Below are positions 1 to 14,990 of a stretch of DNA of 64,000 nucleotides, in pieces. Made by a program: the position numbers and the translations under genes. The stretch is taken from the NCBI GenBank assembly GCA_022316685.1, contig JAKJHU010000082.1, positions 434,001 through 498,000 on the forward strand, given 5' to 3'. Numbering within the stretch: the first letter of the stretch is position 1; each line of letters opens with the position of its first letter. The DNA is from Progne subis subis (taxonomy: Eukaryota > Chordata > Aves > Passeriformes > Hirundinidae). The notes beneath the pieces are model-generated. The model did no database searches. It was not told the DNA's origin and saw nothing but the letters and a program-made list of their open reading frames with translations.

Positions 1-3000
1 CACAAGAGCATCTTAACAACATCTATTCTCTGAGATTAATAGTAAAGCATTAAAATCGATAGGATTGAAAATGTATAGAATAATAATACCTCTTACACTG
101 CTTCCTGATATTAGCAGTGTACTTTTAGCTGAGAAGTGTATTAATATGGGTAGGTTACAAATAAAATAATTATAATTAATCATCTTAATTGCTCAGTCAG
201 ATATTCCATTAGGACTCCATAAAACACACTTATGTACAGCTGAACTAAACGTAAAACTCCATTCTTTGTTAATCTTCCTATTTTTCAAGGTGAGTTTTTT
301 CTTAAATTAGTGCCAGGGTTCATTTACAGAACAGGACCCAGAGGAAGATACTCACCCCCTAAAAAGCCCCAAACATTTGCTGCCACACCTGTTGTGCTCA
401 AATTCTCCCCAACTTCTGCAACCACAATCATAACTACCATTTTTGTGCATTATAAAATGTGCACTAAGTATGATCTAGAAACTCATACATAACATTGTTT
501 TGCCTTTTCTTGTCCTAAAGATTCCAACTTTTATTCCTCCCCAGCTCAAATTATGTATTTGCTTATGGCAATCTGAGTATGCTCTCCTCTCAGTGCCTCT
601 TATTGAGCTTTTACCTTACACTCCAGGCAGTCACTTCCTCAGTATTGGAAATTTGCTGTTTGTGGCTGCACCTGCAGAGTTCCTGCCCCTCCCATCTCAC
701 TGGACACTCAGCTCATGGCGGGGAAGCAAAGCAGTTCCTCACCTGCTCCCCAAAGCCAGCACCTGCAGGGTTTTTTTGGCGATCAGTCAGTTGATTGATC
801 CACATGCTGAGCCATATGCTGAGCTGTTTGTACTCAGGTTTCTTAGAGGAAGACTTAGGGCTTTGTTTGAGGTATCATCCCTGGAAGTACTGATGATGTA
901 AATCTCCCTAACTGCCAACTGACAACAGGCAAATATTTTCTTTCTGATTTCCTTCACCACCCTTCTTGCTATGACTGGGGGAGAGGGAAGCCTCCTCTTT
1001 TCCAAGTCCTCCTCCAGCTCGGCTCACAAATGCCCACACAGATGGGATGCTGCTAGGGAACAGCAGCGTCAGACCAAGGTGATCTCTGCCAGGTTTACTC
1101 ACATTTACAGACCTTTCTAAGACAAACGTTGTGGATTTTAACCACAGAAAACTTACACACAGGCAGAACAAAGCACTGCTGAGCAGAGCTTGCTCAGCCC
1201 ATGCCGGATTTCCCAGCTGGGAGAGGAGTCTGCGCCAGGAGCTGGTGGGTGTTTGGAATCCAGCACCTCGGACACAGACTACGCTGTCCTGGGCAGGGGC
1301 ACATCGCCATGCCAAACTCTCCCGTGTTCCTGACTCTCTGCTCCTTCTGTTTTCTAGGATAAAGAACCTCCTCAGAAAGGCTGCAAAATTCAATTTTGTG
1401 ACAATTTTGAAGGACCACTTCAACCATACTGCATCTTGAAAAAAGCCAATGAGCTACTGTGGTACTGTTTGACTGCAGATTCCAAAGGGAAACACTGCAC
1501 TGAATACACGCCATTTAAATTAACACATACGTTTCTCTGTTCAACACTGTGGACTGCAAAATTCTTAACATTCAAAAAAACCCTAGAAGTTGTCAGATTA
1601 TTCAGATGATGTAGCAAAGCACGCCTTTTATATTTATTCTGCATTAACCTCCACACACATAGCAGGCCATCACATTCCAGCAAAAATATCTCAGTACAAA
1701 CAAGACTAAAAAAAAATAGTCAAAAGGAACATTAAAGAGCGAAGCAGCAAGAGCTTGCTCTTCTAAAGTTATCAGTTGTCATCACTGAAGTGGAGAGATG
1801 AAAGACATAATAGGAAATACCAGATGCAGTCATGTAAACCAAGCTATGGATCTGGGAATGTGAGATGGCCAGCCAACACTGCAGTTAGCAGAGAGATAAG
1901 GACTGCTGACTGAAATATTAAATCTCTGTCTACTTTCTACTTTTACATTAAATACTGGTATTTATTCATGCTTATCACTGCTGGCAATTACAGGTTTATT
2001 CTAAAAAAACCCAAAAAACCCCAAAACCACCACCCCAGCACACGTTTAAGTGTTCAGACTGTGAAATGTATTTATCTGAACTTCAGTTAAGTGTTGATCA
2101 AAGAATGCTTTACACAAGGAATATATTCATACATGAACTTCCCAGCTTTGAATTTCATCAGTGAAGAAAAACACCAACAAGGTCCAAAGCTGTTAATCAA
2201 TTCTGCACAAACAATTACAGCATCCCATGAAGCCAACACATATATTCACTATATACACAGGAATTATCGCAGAGCACTCCTGGGTACCTTCTTGTCTAGT
2301 GCAATAGAATTATTTCAACACTAATTTTGTTACATATTATTAGTATTGCAAGAGCATCAAAATTAGGGCCCTTGAAACCCCAGACAAAAATTCTCATGGT
2401 AGATGTAAAAGCTAAATTTTCCAGCATGCACAAAAGGCCTCTGGCTCAACACAGTGTGGAAACTCCAGTCTCTCAGCACCCCTACACAGCTGAAACTCTG
2501 CTTCTGTTGTTGCCTAAATCAGCATACCAAATGGTCTGCAAATTGCCTTCAAAACTTTATGATCATTTAAAACGCTTCTCCCTCCTCCTTCCATTAGAGA
2601 TGAAAGTATTTAAAATCTACCACACAGCTCTTCTCCTTAAGCTATGTTCATCTATAACCTAGGGCTAGTGAGATGAAGAAAAGCCTGCAGAAAGTGCAAA
2701 GTTATGACACATTTCCCTGTGCAGCCATTTAAAGGTTCAAATATAGCACTTTATCCATTTTAATAACAGCTTTAGGAAATTGAAGTAAAAAAACCCTGTG
2801 CAACTTTTAAAATTGAACTCTCTCATAACCTACAAAACATTACTATGAAACAACTGTGCTGCTTTTTCCAAGAACCACTTTCCTCCTTTTCAAAAACCTA
2901 AATAAAACCAAAAGTAAGGATGAAAAAGAAGATACAAAACTGACACATTTAGTTTCCCTCACTTTTACCCTTTCACTCCCTTTATACTTAACACATTACT

Positions 3001-6000
3001 ACTGACTTCTTTCTTATTTAGCATTCTCCTGTCCTTAAAATGACCGTGCAATAATTATGTTAAATTTAAAGCTCCCTGAAATACAATGATAGTTTTACAT
3101 TCGTAGAACAACTAAAATAATACAGCAGCTCTGATTTTTGCATACATTTTAATGGGGAAACATCTACTAAGAGAGCAGATTAAAAGAAATGTTCAGTGGA
3201 AGTGCTGAGGACAAGCACTCCTTCTGAGCTTTACCTTCATACAGAACTGACAAAGCCTGGGGGCTCCCACACAGCTGACCAGTCCTTGCCCCCAGCAGCC
3301 CCCAGCTTGGCTGAACATCATTTATAGAGCAGGATTTGACAGCATGAAATGGGAGGCCAGGAGTGACAACTGCTATGCATGATGGAAGCCGTGCAGGACA
3401 GGCCCAATGCCACCAGCACTGTGCTGACTCTGTGCCCACAACCGACCTGCTGTGGGCACTCTGCCATGCTGTCATGGAAATGTAAGATAAAGATTCTTTA
3501 ACTGATTTATATTTCTTCTTGGATGAACCAAGCAGAATGATCCCATTTGCTTCAGAATTAAACCAGTACTGTAGACATGGCTTGAGCCCCCTGAGACAAA
3601 GTGATTTTGCGGTAGGGAGGTCAACATAGTTTGTGAATGTTGAGTTTATCCAACTCTTAAGTCATAATGATTTTATATATTGCTACAAATACTTAACAGC
3701 TCCCTACAAGACTAAATTAATTCCTTATTCCTCAAATATCCATTTGTCACATACCTTTGGTCAACTCTGAAAAGAGCCAGCTATACTTTACAGTTTCCAG
3801 ACAGGACATACACTGGGATATTTATTTCATTTTTAGAACTGCAGTGAGGAAACATAAATTGAAAAGAAATCTGAATATTCTAAATAGTCTTAATGGGTTT
3901 ATTATTTTTATATTTTTAAACCTCAGTGAAATGCTGTTGCGTGAGAGGAGAAAACCCCACGAGGTGATCACAGCCAGAATCATTTCACATCATCACAGCA
4001 ACACTTTGTTAAATGCCACTGAATCAGGCGAGCAGTAGGGGACTATTAAGGGGGCTCAGACAGCTGGCTGGCCAAGCAGTGCTGTTGCTGTACAAATGAT
4101 CCTAAAGGTGTAGATGTTGTTCTTTTTTCATTTATTCTCCCTCCGTTCTTGCCCTTTGGCACACAGACTAAATGCAGTTCTGTTGCTCGTGTTTGGGCAC
4201 AGGACAGGTTCTGCAGTGCTTCCACACTGAATTCCTCACAGTTCCCTCTAGCTTCCATATAGGTATAGTCACCTCTGTGACAGGCTGGAGGGCATCTCCA
4301 ATATGTACACAGGAGTGTCTGTAGCCAACAAGGGGGCATTTGTAGGAAAGGCTCTTCAGTGGTTAAAGCAATAGCTACAGATTTGCTCACACCTGCACAC
4401 CCCTTCCTCATTGTGTCAGCCTCAATGCAGCCAAGGGAAAATCAGGAAAGACAGTTCTCCTAGCTTTTTGTACCTAGAGCCGTAAAAAATACACTGTGCT
4501 TTTATACTGAGAGCAATTTTGTGCAGATACTATGTATACCTCTCACTGCAGCCCTACCTTTAATGATGGTTTAAAGGAAGGTGGGTAAATGCTTGCCTTT
4601 GCATTCATTGCGTACACCAGCTAAATTAATTTTGCTTGAATACCAAGCTAAAGAAAAAAAAAAAAATCTCTAAAAATATACATGGTGTCTTTCAGATGAC
4701 AAATAAAGCAGTGTAGAAAGGCAGCCATTTCCTATTAATTGCCTCTAAAGCAGACAGTTCTGGCGTGTATGAAGGAATAGGCCTCAGTCTCTGATGGAGC
4801 TTAATTTGCTTTTGCTTACTGCTAACTCAGTTTCATAGGAATGATTTATCCCACGCTCAGAAATATTCTGTTGAGGGGAAAAAAACATGCCTTTTGGCAT
4901 CTGAAAACACCAGAATACTTGACCTATACAAACACTCCTTCCTCACAATTCCTTATACAAAGGCTAGCTAGCTCTTTTCTATGTAGCATAAAAAAGGGCA
5001 GGTGCCTTTTCACAAGATGGAAAACAGTTCTCACTTTTGCACCTGCCTTAATTCAGACATGAAATCACAGAACAGCTGACAAGAATGTTAACAGTCTTTA
5101 AAATACTACTTGTTACATCAGTGATCTCATCAGTGACTGTCAAGTGTTGAGGGTCAGGGCAGGATGAAGAGCTTTCCTCCCATACCAGTAACTCTTTGAC
5201 ACATAGGAGAGAGTGCTCAAACAGAACCTGAAGTGCTGGAGGCTAACCTGGTCATCTAACACGAAAAGTTAAGCAATTCTTTGTTGACAGTCATTATTTC
5301 CGTATGTTGTGGAAGACACAGAATGCTCTAATTCCTAGCTGGAATAAATAATTGCTCGTACTCCTGTATTTCTCTGGCCTCATGGCAGCATTGCAGGAGC
5401 TGTGTACCACAGGATGCCATGCAGTCCTCAGCTTTGCCTCCCTGAGGCACATCTGCATTTGGAGGATCACCAGAGCGTGGCTGTGGCGGGGTGCTGACAG
5501 GACTTCCAAAGAGGTAATTATCTGACTACTCATCAACTCTAAGCTGTTAACACAGTGCTTTTGTGACTGAATGGCTCAGTCCAGCTCTGAATCAGGGCTG
5601 TTTCCCTCCTTTGGTCTAATAATACATACACACACTCCCAATGCAAGTGGAAAAGCTGACAGGGGAAAATACTGATTTTATTTTAACCCTTGGTCCAATT
5701 TATTAGTGAGAATGCTGTGCTGAACACATATCCCAAACTTTGCCTTTCTAGGTCCTACCTGTCCGAATTATTGTCCTGGGCACTGTGGCAATTACACAGC
5801 TTAGATCAGGCCATGCCATTACCCTTCACTCATTTAGGACTCTCCACAGCCCTTTGCTTAAGGGTTATCTCCCTTTTGCTATGTGTTGTGGAGGAGAGAA
5901 AACACCAGTATTGTGGGGCACTGTGTGATGTAAGATTCCTCTGTACCTAAAGAGTCCTGCCTTTTCATGCACTTCCGAGTTAAAATAAACATTCTCATTA

Positions 6001-9000
6001 TTTTAATTTGGTTGAAGCAACCAAACTAATACCTTTAAACTGAATAAGGTATGTGGGGAAAAAAATTCCCATTCTTCAAATCTGTTTCCAAAAGAAATGG
6101 TAGAAATGCTACAAAGTCACTTCAAAAGGTCCAGCCCATCTTTTGTAGCATTTGTTATTTGGATTCATTCCTATGACCAGGTAGAAGAACTTTTCTGTTT
6201 GATGCCTGCTAAGCATGGTTTTGGTAGAAACATCACTGTAAACACAAAGGCTGAAATTTCCAAAGCCACACAGACACCTGTGTTACCATATTCTTTTAGC
6301 CTTCTGATTTGTTTACATTTTTGTAGTGTAGTCTTTTCAGGGATTGTAATATAAACAGCGATTGTTTTCGCATTCCTCTCTAATGAGGGACAATTGATAG
6401 GCTTCTGGTCTGGCCAGTGGGGTGGAGAGGTAGCAACCTTATTCTCCAATCCCTGGTCATTGTCCAGAATCCATATAAGCAAGGTCAGGTAAATAAACTT
6501 CCATTCTTTTTGTCCTGAACTTAGCTTTGTAAGTATTACTCTTTTCGGGTCCTCTAGCGACACATCTGGACTGAAAATTTTAAGGCTACTTATTGTCCCT
6601 CAGGCTAAAATTCTTTCAGGAGGACAAGAAGAGTTTTAATGCACTTCACTGCCTCTGGCTATGTTACTACTCCTTCAAGTTAAAATGGTGGAATTTCATT
6701 TAAACCCATACGGATTTTTTTGATTCCTGGCCTAAGGTGCTCATACTAACAATGACTTTTTTTTTCTGTGGTCCATTTACAAATCATGACAAGAAACTGT
6801 AACTTAAGATGGCACAAACATTAAAAACCTTTAGTAATCCTATTTATACTGAGTAGGTTAATTGACATTTTTATCATGCATTAAATGTAATACATATTTC
6901 ATATTATTATTTCTAATAAAAAAGTTTCAGGAAATGAAAGCAGGTATCTGCATTTTTAATGACACTAATGTGCATTTCAGTTCTGCCTGTCAGTGCACAA
7001 TTAATTCAAAAGGGTCTGCTAGAAGAATCAAATAATATCAAAAGACTAAAACACAGTGGTACCTTAAATAAGGGCAGATAACCATAAGTTGGTTAATTGC
7101 ATGGACTATTTAGGCAGAAAACTGGATTCTTCCCAGGGCTATATCTTTATAAAAGCAAATATAAATCTGTAAGAGATCCCTCTGTAGAGTAAGCACAGAA
7201 TGAGGGGGTAATGATGCTTAGAAATGAATCTCTTCAGGATCTCAAAGAAACTGCTACAGGAAGCAGGTGTCTGAAAGGCCTGGTTATGGGGACTTCTATG
7301 TTATCATCTGCTGATTCTGCTTGGTTTGTGCCAAGCTGTGCATCATCTATGCTTTATTTTGAAAAAGGTGTATTTAAGGTGATTTGGCTGTTTGTCACAG
7401 GTGCCAGGGAGGGCTTAGTCACTGATGCTGTGATTTCCTGTGTTGTTCCCTGGGAAACAGTGATGCAGCCTAGAAATGACGACCATTCTGTGGTATGTCT
7501 TAGAAGAGAAGTAGCATAGCCCAAACTGGAGAAAATCTATCTAATCCAGTATTCTTAAAATACAGGGCCATTTGTCAGTGAGGGGTGCAGGGCCATGGGG
7601 ACACTGTTCTGTAATCCAAGAATCCTCATGGCATTATGTTAGAAGGCTTTTTACATGTGAAAAGGGGGAAGGGGAACAGTTGGAATTATCAGATTTTTAA
7701 AACCTTTTCTCATTCCATCTCCTTGTTATTCTACCAAAGGAATTTATTATTGTTATTGCTATTGTTATTATTTGGGGGAGGGTGGTACTTCAGCCAGTTT
7801 CCTATGGTGTATTTCAAACATATTCACTAGGATGTGAATATTAGAAAACCATGAATGGCTTATCCTAAAAATCTGTTCCACGTGAAAGATTAAGCAAGTA
7901 CTAGTGCCAGTTAAAAGCTACTTCACAAAAACTTCACAAAAACTCCAGCTCCTCCACTAGGACACTGAAACCTTCCACTGCATAAAAACAAAAGGGAATT
8001 TAAATTCAGGTCCTAATTCATGGTCTACCTGAAGGCCTTCTAGCAGCCTGAAAACTTGTCAGGGTATTAATACCTCTTAAATGGCCTCACTGCTGAAGTT
8101 CCTACATTTTCTGTTATTCTTCTTTGCTTTCAACTTATGTCCTCTTGTAAATGTCAGCCTGAAGAAGAGCACAGCAGTGTAATACTCAATGAGATCTATA
8201 TCAATGCAAACAAAAGGAAAAAAAACAACCTTTCACTTCATATCAACAGAAAAAAAAAAGATAGATGGTGGTTTTACACCTCTAATTAGAATGGTGTCAA
8301 TATTTTATCTCTTCCCTCTTGTAATTTTCACTTCACCATTTTCTTGCATCTTTCTACTTTCTACTTGATTTTTTTCTCCTAATTAAAATTATTTTCTGTT
8401 TTATCTTTCAGCTACATCTATAACTTACAATCTTTCATCCCAGAAGCACAATTTCTTTGCCTTTCTCCATTATCTTCTGGCAGGTTTAGTATTAGAAATC
8501 ATAAGAAAAGGGGAAGGAGTATAATGGCAATATCAGGCAGATGATTTGTCATTAGGATTATAGGCTAATAGGCCATGTCAAAGCCTATAAGAAAATTTAT
8601 GAAACACTGTCTGTGTTTTAGTGAGCTCCAAATGTTACATTAGAAAATTATGACAGGTGATAAGTGACAATATTAGTATGGTGATAAACTGGAAATAGGA
8701 CAGTGTCCTTAAAGGTTACACACTAAAAAGCAGAATTCAGCAAGAAAATGACCTGAGCTACTTGAGACTCACAGTCAACAAGCTTTCAAAGTTTTCTTTA
8801 TTGTTACAGGGGTTTTTGACCCTATCCTCTGTATTCAATGCAAAATGGGACAGGAAAAGCATATTAGTTAGACTTGAGTGAAGTTTCTGAGTCTCTCAAA
8901 TGATACAAGGCACTGCCACAGCAGAAGCCTTTCTGAAAGCTGTTCATGCGAGGAAAAAACTCCTGTAATGCTTCAAACAGAGCTGAACCAGCCAACAGCT

Positions 9001-9675
9001 CCAAGTCTCCTGCAAGGGATTTTAGGTGGGATACAGAAAACTTTCATCCCTGAATATCATCTTGCATGTGTTTAGCCTTCATCCCTTGATTTTTCTGGTA
9101 GTTCCTAATAAAGGATTATCCATTCAGTAACACAGTTAAATGAACACTGAACGTGTGACCAGCTGGAGAGTTTTTCAGTGGCTTTATTTAAAGATAATTT
9201 TGACTCCACAAGAAGAGGAATAGGGCATACAGACCATCATCACCATCTGCATGAAGATACTGTGTTCTGATTCTTCATTTCTCTGAAGCACAAACTAATA
9301 GCTCTGCCCAAGAAGTTTGATTGTGCACAGAAACATCTGACAGGCTGGAAAGCACCAGGTTAGTAACAGCAGCTCATCTGTCCAGCACCAGACTACAGCA
9401 GATTCAGAGCTGTATCCATGGTGATGTTTATAAGAGCCCTGGGAAAAGAACCTACAAGTGTTTCTCTTCCTCCTCCTGCAGCACAGGACAGTATTTTTCT
9501 AGGGTTACACAGAAATCTCTCACCGAAACAACAAGATGCCAGTGCAGGAGCCCCAAAAGCTGTGAGCACTCCAGTGATGCAGCTTATTTCTGGGACTCTA
9601 AAATGTCTCTACTCAACAAAAAAAGGCTGATATGCCTAATTTTTCTAAAGAAGAGCAGTTCATCCCTTTTCCTGC
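1..9675. other. Unique AT-rich sequence, no gene recognised
   Basis: This stretch has open frames on both strands, the longest about 170 codons (minus strand, 908-1423), and none shows a domain or family I recognise. A slightly GC-richer patch lies at about 960-1340. Short A or T runs occur (for example 4652-4666), and a short ATT-repeat tract lies at about 7745-7770. No CpG island, LTR ends or tRNA-like fold was seen. It is most simply intergenic or intronic DNA; small exons or distal enhancers cannot be excluded by eye. Confidence 0.6.
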
Positions 9676-9729
9676 TTTAATTTCAAGTTATATATCAAGT
9701 TATTTAATTTCAAGTTATATATCAAGTTA
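9676..9729. repeat. Perfect 27-bp tandem duplication
   Basis: Two back-to-back identical 27-bp units occupy 9676-9702 and 9703-9729. Each contains the short word CAAGTTATATATCAAGTTA, which itself carries CAAGTTA twice. No mismatch separates the copies, which suggests a recent slippage or duplication event. No function is apparent. Confidence 0.9.
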
Positions 9730-12700
9730 TTCTATCATTCAGTGTCCACTGCCCAGCCTTATGTAAAGTCATGGAATCTAAAAATATGGCAGAACCCATC
9801 AATCTTCTCACTTGTGTTTTTATTAATTTTTGAATTTAAAATGAATTAAGTACTCAATTTAATGATCTCATAAAAAGGAATTTAATACTTTTTCCAAATT
9901 AATTAAACCCCACTGAACTCATCAAATGCTATATCAGCATGGCTTCAAAAATTCATAAAAGCAGCTGACAGTCGTAAACAATAGCTGTCCCTCATAAGAC
10001 CACATTAAGCTCTCTATTTCAACGAATTAAGAAGCATGAAATAATTTTAATGACAAAAGTTAATATTTAAACAGAATTACCATGCCAACATTTTTTCCAC
10101 CAGTGGACTCTCTCACTTAGCTTGTTTCTGCTCTTACAGATTGCCTAGCAAATTAAGAAGGCTCCTGACATTCAAAAGATGTGATATTAGAATATTTGGC
10201 TTAGCAGATATGAAGGATGTAGTAAAGAATTCAGTGGCAAACCTTAGAAACAGATTACAGAAGAATTAGGTCTTATTAGTTGTTACAATATGGCAATCTA
10301 ATGATAAAATAAACTATAGATAAACAGAATATATAACAATCACAATGTCTGCCATTTATTCTTTAAAAAGATATTTTAAAACTGGGTATTCATTGAATAA
10401 ACAGCTTTGATGAAGAAGGAACAGCTAAATCAAGCACTAGGACTGGCTGCACAGCATCAAATATTTAATTTTGGTAACATTGTATAGTATGTCTACATGG
10501 AAATGTTTGTATGAATGTACCCACACTCTGCAGGAAGGTCATTAGGAGAAACAAAACTCTCAGGGAATGTGTGGAACTGCTGAAGCTGCTGTGCTGCGTG
10601 GGCTGCCAAGGCCAAACACCATTGCCATGATCCCCCTGCATCCACACAAAACCCCTATGGCTTATGTCTTTATCAATGAAGGACACAAAAAGGTAATCCT
10701 TAAACTCAGAAATCTAAAAACTGCACAACTACAGACAAAGCAAATAAGCTTTATTTATTGGAATAAAAAAAAAAAATCTGTGAAAAACAATTACTACGTT
10801 TTTTAAATACTAAGGGCTCACTACACTCTTCCCATGTTATGAATCTTACAGCAGTTATTGGTTCTGAAGCACTTCTCATCAGGGAGCTGGTAGTCATCAG
10901 AATCTCATTACTTAAGCAGGCAGCGTCCTGATTGCTATCATCCACCAATTTACTAAATCAGATATGAACATTCAGCCAACCACTATCATGTAAGTGGGAG
11001 CCCTCAGGGGAAAGTAGCCTCGCTATTTACTATAGACAGAAGAAATGCTGCTCTTTTTTTCCCTTGTGTAAAATATGTAAAGGTTTCTGAGCTGGGGATT
11101 TCTAACACATTATAATTTACAAGGAACTGGGTTGGTTAGCAGCTGTCAGAAAGATTAGACACTTGCATAATCATTATGAAAATCTAATCAACTCCCCAGC
11201 CAGTTTCAATTAATTTCAGGAAGAGTTAAGAAAAAATGTAAAGGTTAGCCAAAAATATACATCTAAAAGTATAAGACAACATAAAAGAATAGAAAATAGA
11301 ACACTATGAAACGTATTATTTAAGCCTATTCATAGGAAATTTCTTTAGCTACAGTTGAGAGGTTAGTTACATGTCTGAATAAAGCACACCTCTTAAAGTC
11401 ATAATAACAAAGCCTGAGACTGTGATACTTAGCTACAGCCAGTGAAAAGCTCAGGAAATATCCTGAATGGGTTCTGAACCTGGACTTGAAAGTTTGTGTC
11501 CCATGAAGGGGTTTATAGGACTTCTCATGGCACCAAAAATTCACTGCTGTGGTCCCTCTGCATGCTTTACACTGAGCTCTGTTTTCAAAGGACTCAGTTT
11601 CTTACCATACTGCATTAGATCTTTAATTGCTCAGTGTGTGCCTTCCAACAGCAGCTCAGTGCAACATCCAGCCAGCCCTTATTCATCACTGCTTGTGCAT
11701 TTCTCCCTTCAGCCATCACCACTTATACTGGCTCTTAGGGAAAAATGCCTAAAGGAACAGACCATATAATTCAGCAACTCCTTCTAATCAAATGCAGTAA
11801 TGCAAATCCGATTCTCCAAAGTCCAAAAAAATGTAAGAAATTCCAGAATTGCCAGGTACTAATTGCCATTCTAAGCACAACATCCATGTTACAGAGCCTA
11901 TAGTCTTTTGTCTTATTACTCCCCATCTTAAATCCTGCAGAGTAACCACTCTTGACTCTTGCAGAATCTGTTTGAACCTTGCTCTGGTCCTCACCAAGTC
12001 TCAGCACATACTCAAAAGGAATCATCCTCCTCTTTGCAGCGCAGAGATTTTCAACAACACACAGAAAATTGGTTTGTGTCTTGAGAAGAACTCCTCAGCC
12101 CTCAACAAGTACCAGTTTTCAAAGAGCTGATTGAAATGCAAACTGATACTGTAGAGAGATCATAATTTCCATGTACGTGTGGCTGGACATTTCCTGCATC
12201 TCCCTGCCCACTGGCTCATTTCCTGAAAAATTCTACTTCCCAGAGCAGGAGTTGCATATGCAATCCATTTTGTCATCAAATGATGGACGCTTTGGTCACC
12301 AGGGCAAGAGATACCTATACTGCAATCTGTGCTCAAATTAAGAGAGAAAATGTAAATCAGAATTCAGGCAGACATAGAGATGCCCTGATGTCAGTCTGAG
12401 TTCTTTGCTATGGGCAGAAATTCTTACCTATACATGGAGCATCATTCTTTATTGCATAAAAAGGAAAGGGAAAAAAAAAAAAAAAGAAAATGCAGAATAA
12501 ATGCCAATCATGGATTGACTTGTCAAGCTGAAGTGCTTACATCCAGTGCTATAAGCCAGTGCCTCCTTTGGCAGAGGACCATCATTCTATCCCTCTGAAA
12601 AAACTCATCCTAAACAACATGTGGAGACCCAGTGGACTAGCAGGAAATACAACACCTTTCAAATAGGATACCAAGCTGTTCTCACTCTGCAAGGCCTAAA

Positions 12701-14990
12701 AATAAAGACATTTAAAGATTCTTGAAAAATCTGATTCTTGAAAATTTTGAAAAATAAGCCCAGTGAAGTTGATATGCTCAGTTACACAGGGCACTAAGAG
12801 CATACCATGCCAAAGATTTCTACTGCCAGAAGCCTCCCTCTGAATACTGATAAACTCCAGACCTTTCTCATCTTTAAAGACCTCAGCAGATTTAATTGAG
12901 TATACCTGAGAACAACTAAAGCTACCAGAAAAAACTGTATCTCAGTCACAGTCAAGAATTGAGGGGCATACCTGGGCTTTCCTTTGCACACAGAGCACTC
13001 ACTGGCCATAGTTTCATATTAGGGAATTAACAGTAAAATACCTGTAAGCACAATATTTACTTTTCAAAAACCTAGGCAAAACTTAATGTTCAAGGTATGT
13101 ACTGTTACTGAATATGCTTATGCAGGTTAAGAGATTTTAAGTTGCAAAGAAAAGACTGATGTGGCTTTTCTTTCCTATTTACATTTCTATTTGGTTAAAG
13201 TATTCTGGGCAGTTTGTCTTCAAAACATGGGCTCTTCAAAAAGACAGATTAACAGCGCCTCTTACAGAATGACAAAACGGGATCAACACAACAAATAAAA
13301 CAGAAGACAGTTACATTAAAATTAGATTATGCACCAGAGAAAAACAGTGTAGATGGAGACACACATGACATTTTATAAACTTCTAAACCAGAAGACTAGT
13401 ATCCATCTTAAGGACAATCAATTAGATGTTAAAATATCCAGTCTTTCTTAATGCTTTACATTTTTGGCTGTGTGTCATGTGGGAAACTGGAAACAAATCT
13501 GAGAGAAGGACGCAGTATTTACAGTTTTTTTCCCTTTTCTTGTGATGCACTGACAACGTTTTCCATGGGGAAAAAAAAAAAGTAAAATCAGTGAGACTTC
13601 AAACTGCTATTTCTATTCTTGTCATGGAAACTGCATTGCTTGATACCACACTGGAGACTCCTTGCCATATGCTTTTAACCCTTTAATAGGGTGGATTTGA
13701 AATCCTTCATAAAATAACCAGAAGCTGGCTGAAAGGGGTAATAAGGAACTATTTACTTCAACTATATCACTAAGCAAATATATTTCTAACCCAAAACTTT
13801 TTCAACATATATTTAAAAGTTTCTTATGATAGAAATGTCGTAAGTTCCTAACTCCCCTAGTGTAATAGTTAATGATTGTTAGCATGTCACAGATTCTCAT
13901 AAAATAAAAATAGGCAGCAATGGATCAGAAGTTCTCATGCTGCAATTTCAAAGTACTCCTCCTTGTTCTAGTCTTGGCAAGCAGAGAAGCATATTCCTAC
14001 TTTCCTCTTATCAACCTTTTCATGCACCTGTAAACTCTCTTGTTCCAGCAGTCCTCTCTTCAAGAAATCAAGTAACCCAAATTCCTTCTAAGGCCACTCC
14101 TTGGGATCTCTGCCCATGCTTCCTACAGTGTATCATGAGTGTGTGTGAGTGTGTACATGGAAAAGAGCTGCTAATAAATAATCAGTGTAGCAAGCAGTCA
14201 GGAATCCCCATGCTTAGACACACAAGGAAAGGTATAACAGCAGTAAAATCCAATTATTAAAACCAGTCTTTTCATGTTTTATCTTCTTTTTGAAAAATAT
14301 TTGAAGAGAGTCAAAAGTGAGAAGATTTGATCCTATGAGCCAAGCCACATTTAATTCATTTAAAGACCCTTTGAACAGCAGCCAAGGGACTTTTTCTTGG
14401 CCTAAGATCATCTAATAACAGGCAAGGATGGGGCCAAGGAATGTTCAGCCAGTGGAACTACATGAGGAGCAGCATATGCATTTCATAATTTATGATCTTG
14501 AAATCAGAGTTAATTTTCAGGCACATCAAACTTACACAAGAGTTGTACGGCAAGAAGGAACAAAGTTATCCCTGAGATTCAAGTCCAATGGGAATTTCAA
14601 TGGGATGTTTGCACTCTGGGTGGTGCTCTGTACACTCCTCTCAGTTAAATTCCTGGTAATTAAATTAGATTGATGAAATCAGGAATGCTTGATTGGTTGC
14701 ATTTGCTTGTCTTTACAAAAAGATTTCCCTGATTCTGAATATGAACATACTGGAATCTGTTTTCTTTGGACACGTTGGTATTTCAGCCAAGTGCCACCAA
14801 AGAGATGCCTGACAATGGAGAACCTTTCTCACTTCTGGTGAGCATTTTATCCTGTGAACAATTCATTGTGCTCCCAGAACTGTTAGTGGGAAAATGCATT
14901 CATCAATAAAACCTTGTGATAACAATTGTTATGGATGATAAATAGCCAATTTGATATAAAGTAATTTTATTCCATCATTTTTAAAAACAA
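9730..14990. other. Unique AT-rich sequence, no gene recognised
   Basis: No coding frame of note is present; those seen are about 60-110 codons and show no recognisable motif. Short homopolymers include A runs at about 12472-12486 and 13569-13581. There are no LTR ends, no CpG cluster and no tRNA-like structure. Likely intergenic or intronic. Confidence 0.6.

Noticed and set aside
908..1439. Opposed frames of 171 and 102 codons near the left end
   Set aside because: Both strands are open over the same GC-balanced patch, and neither has a recognisable domain.
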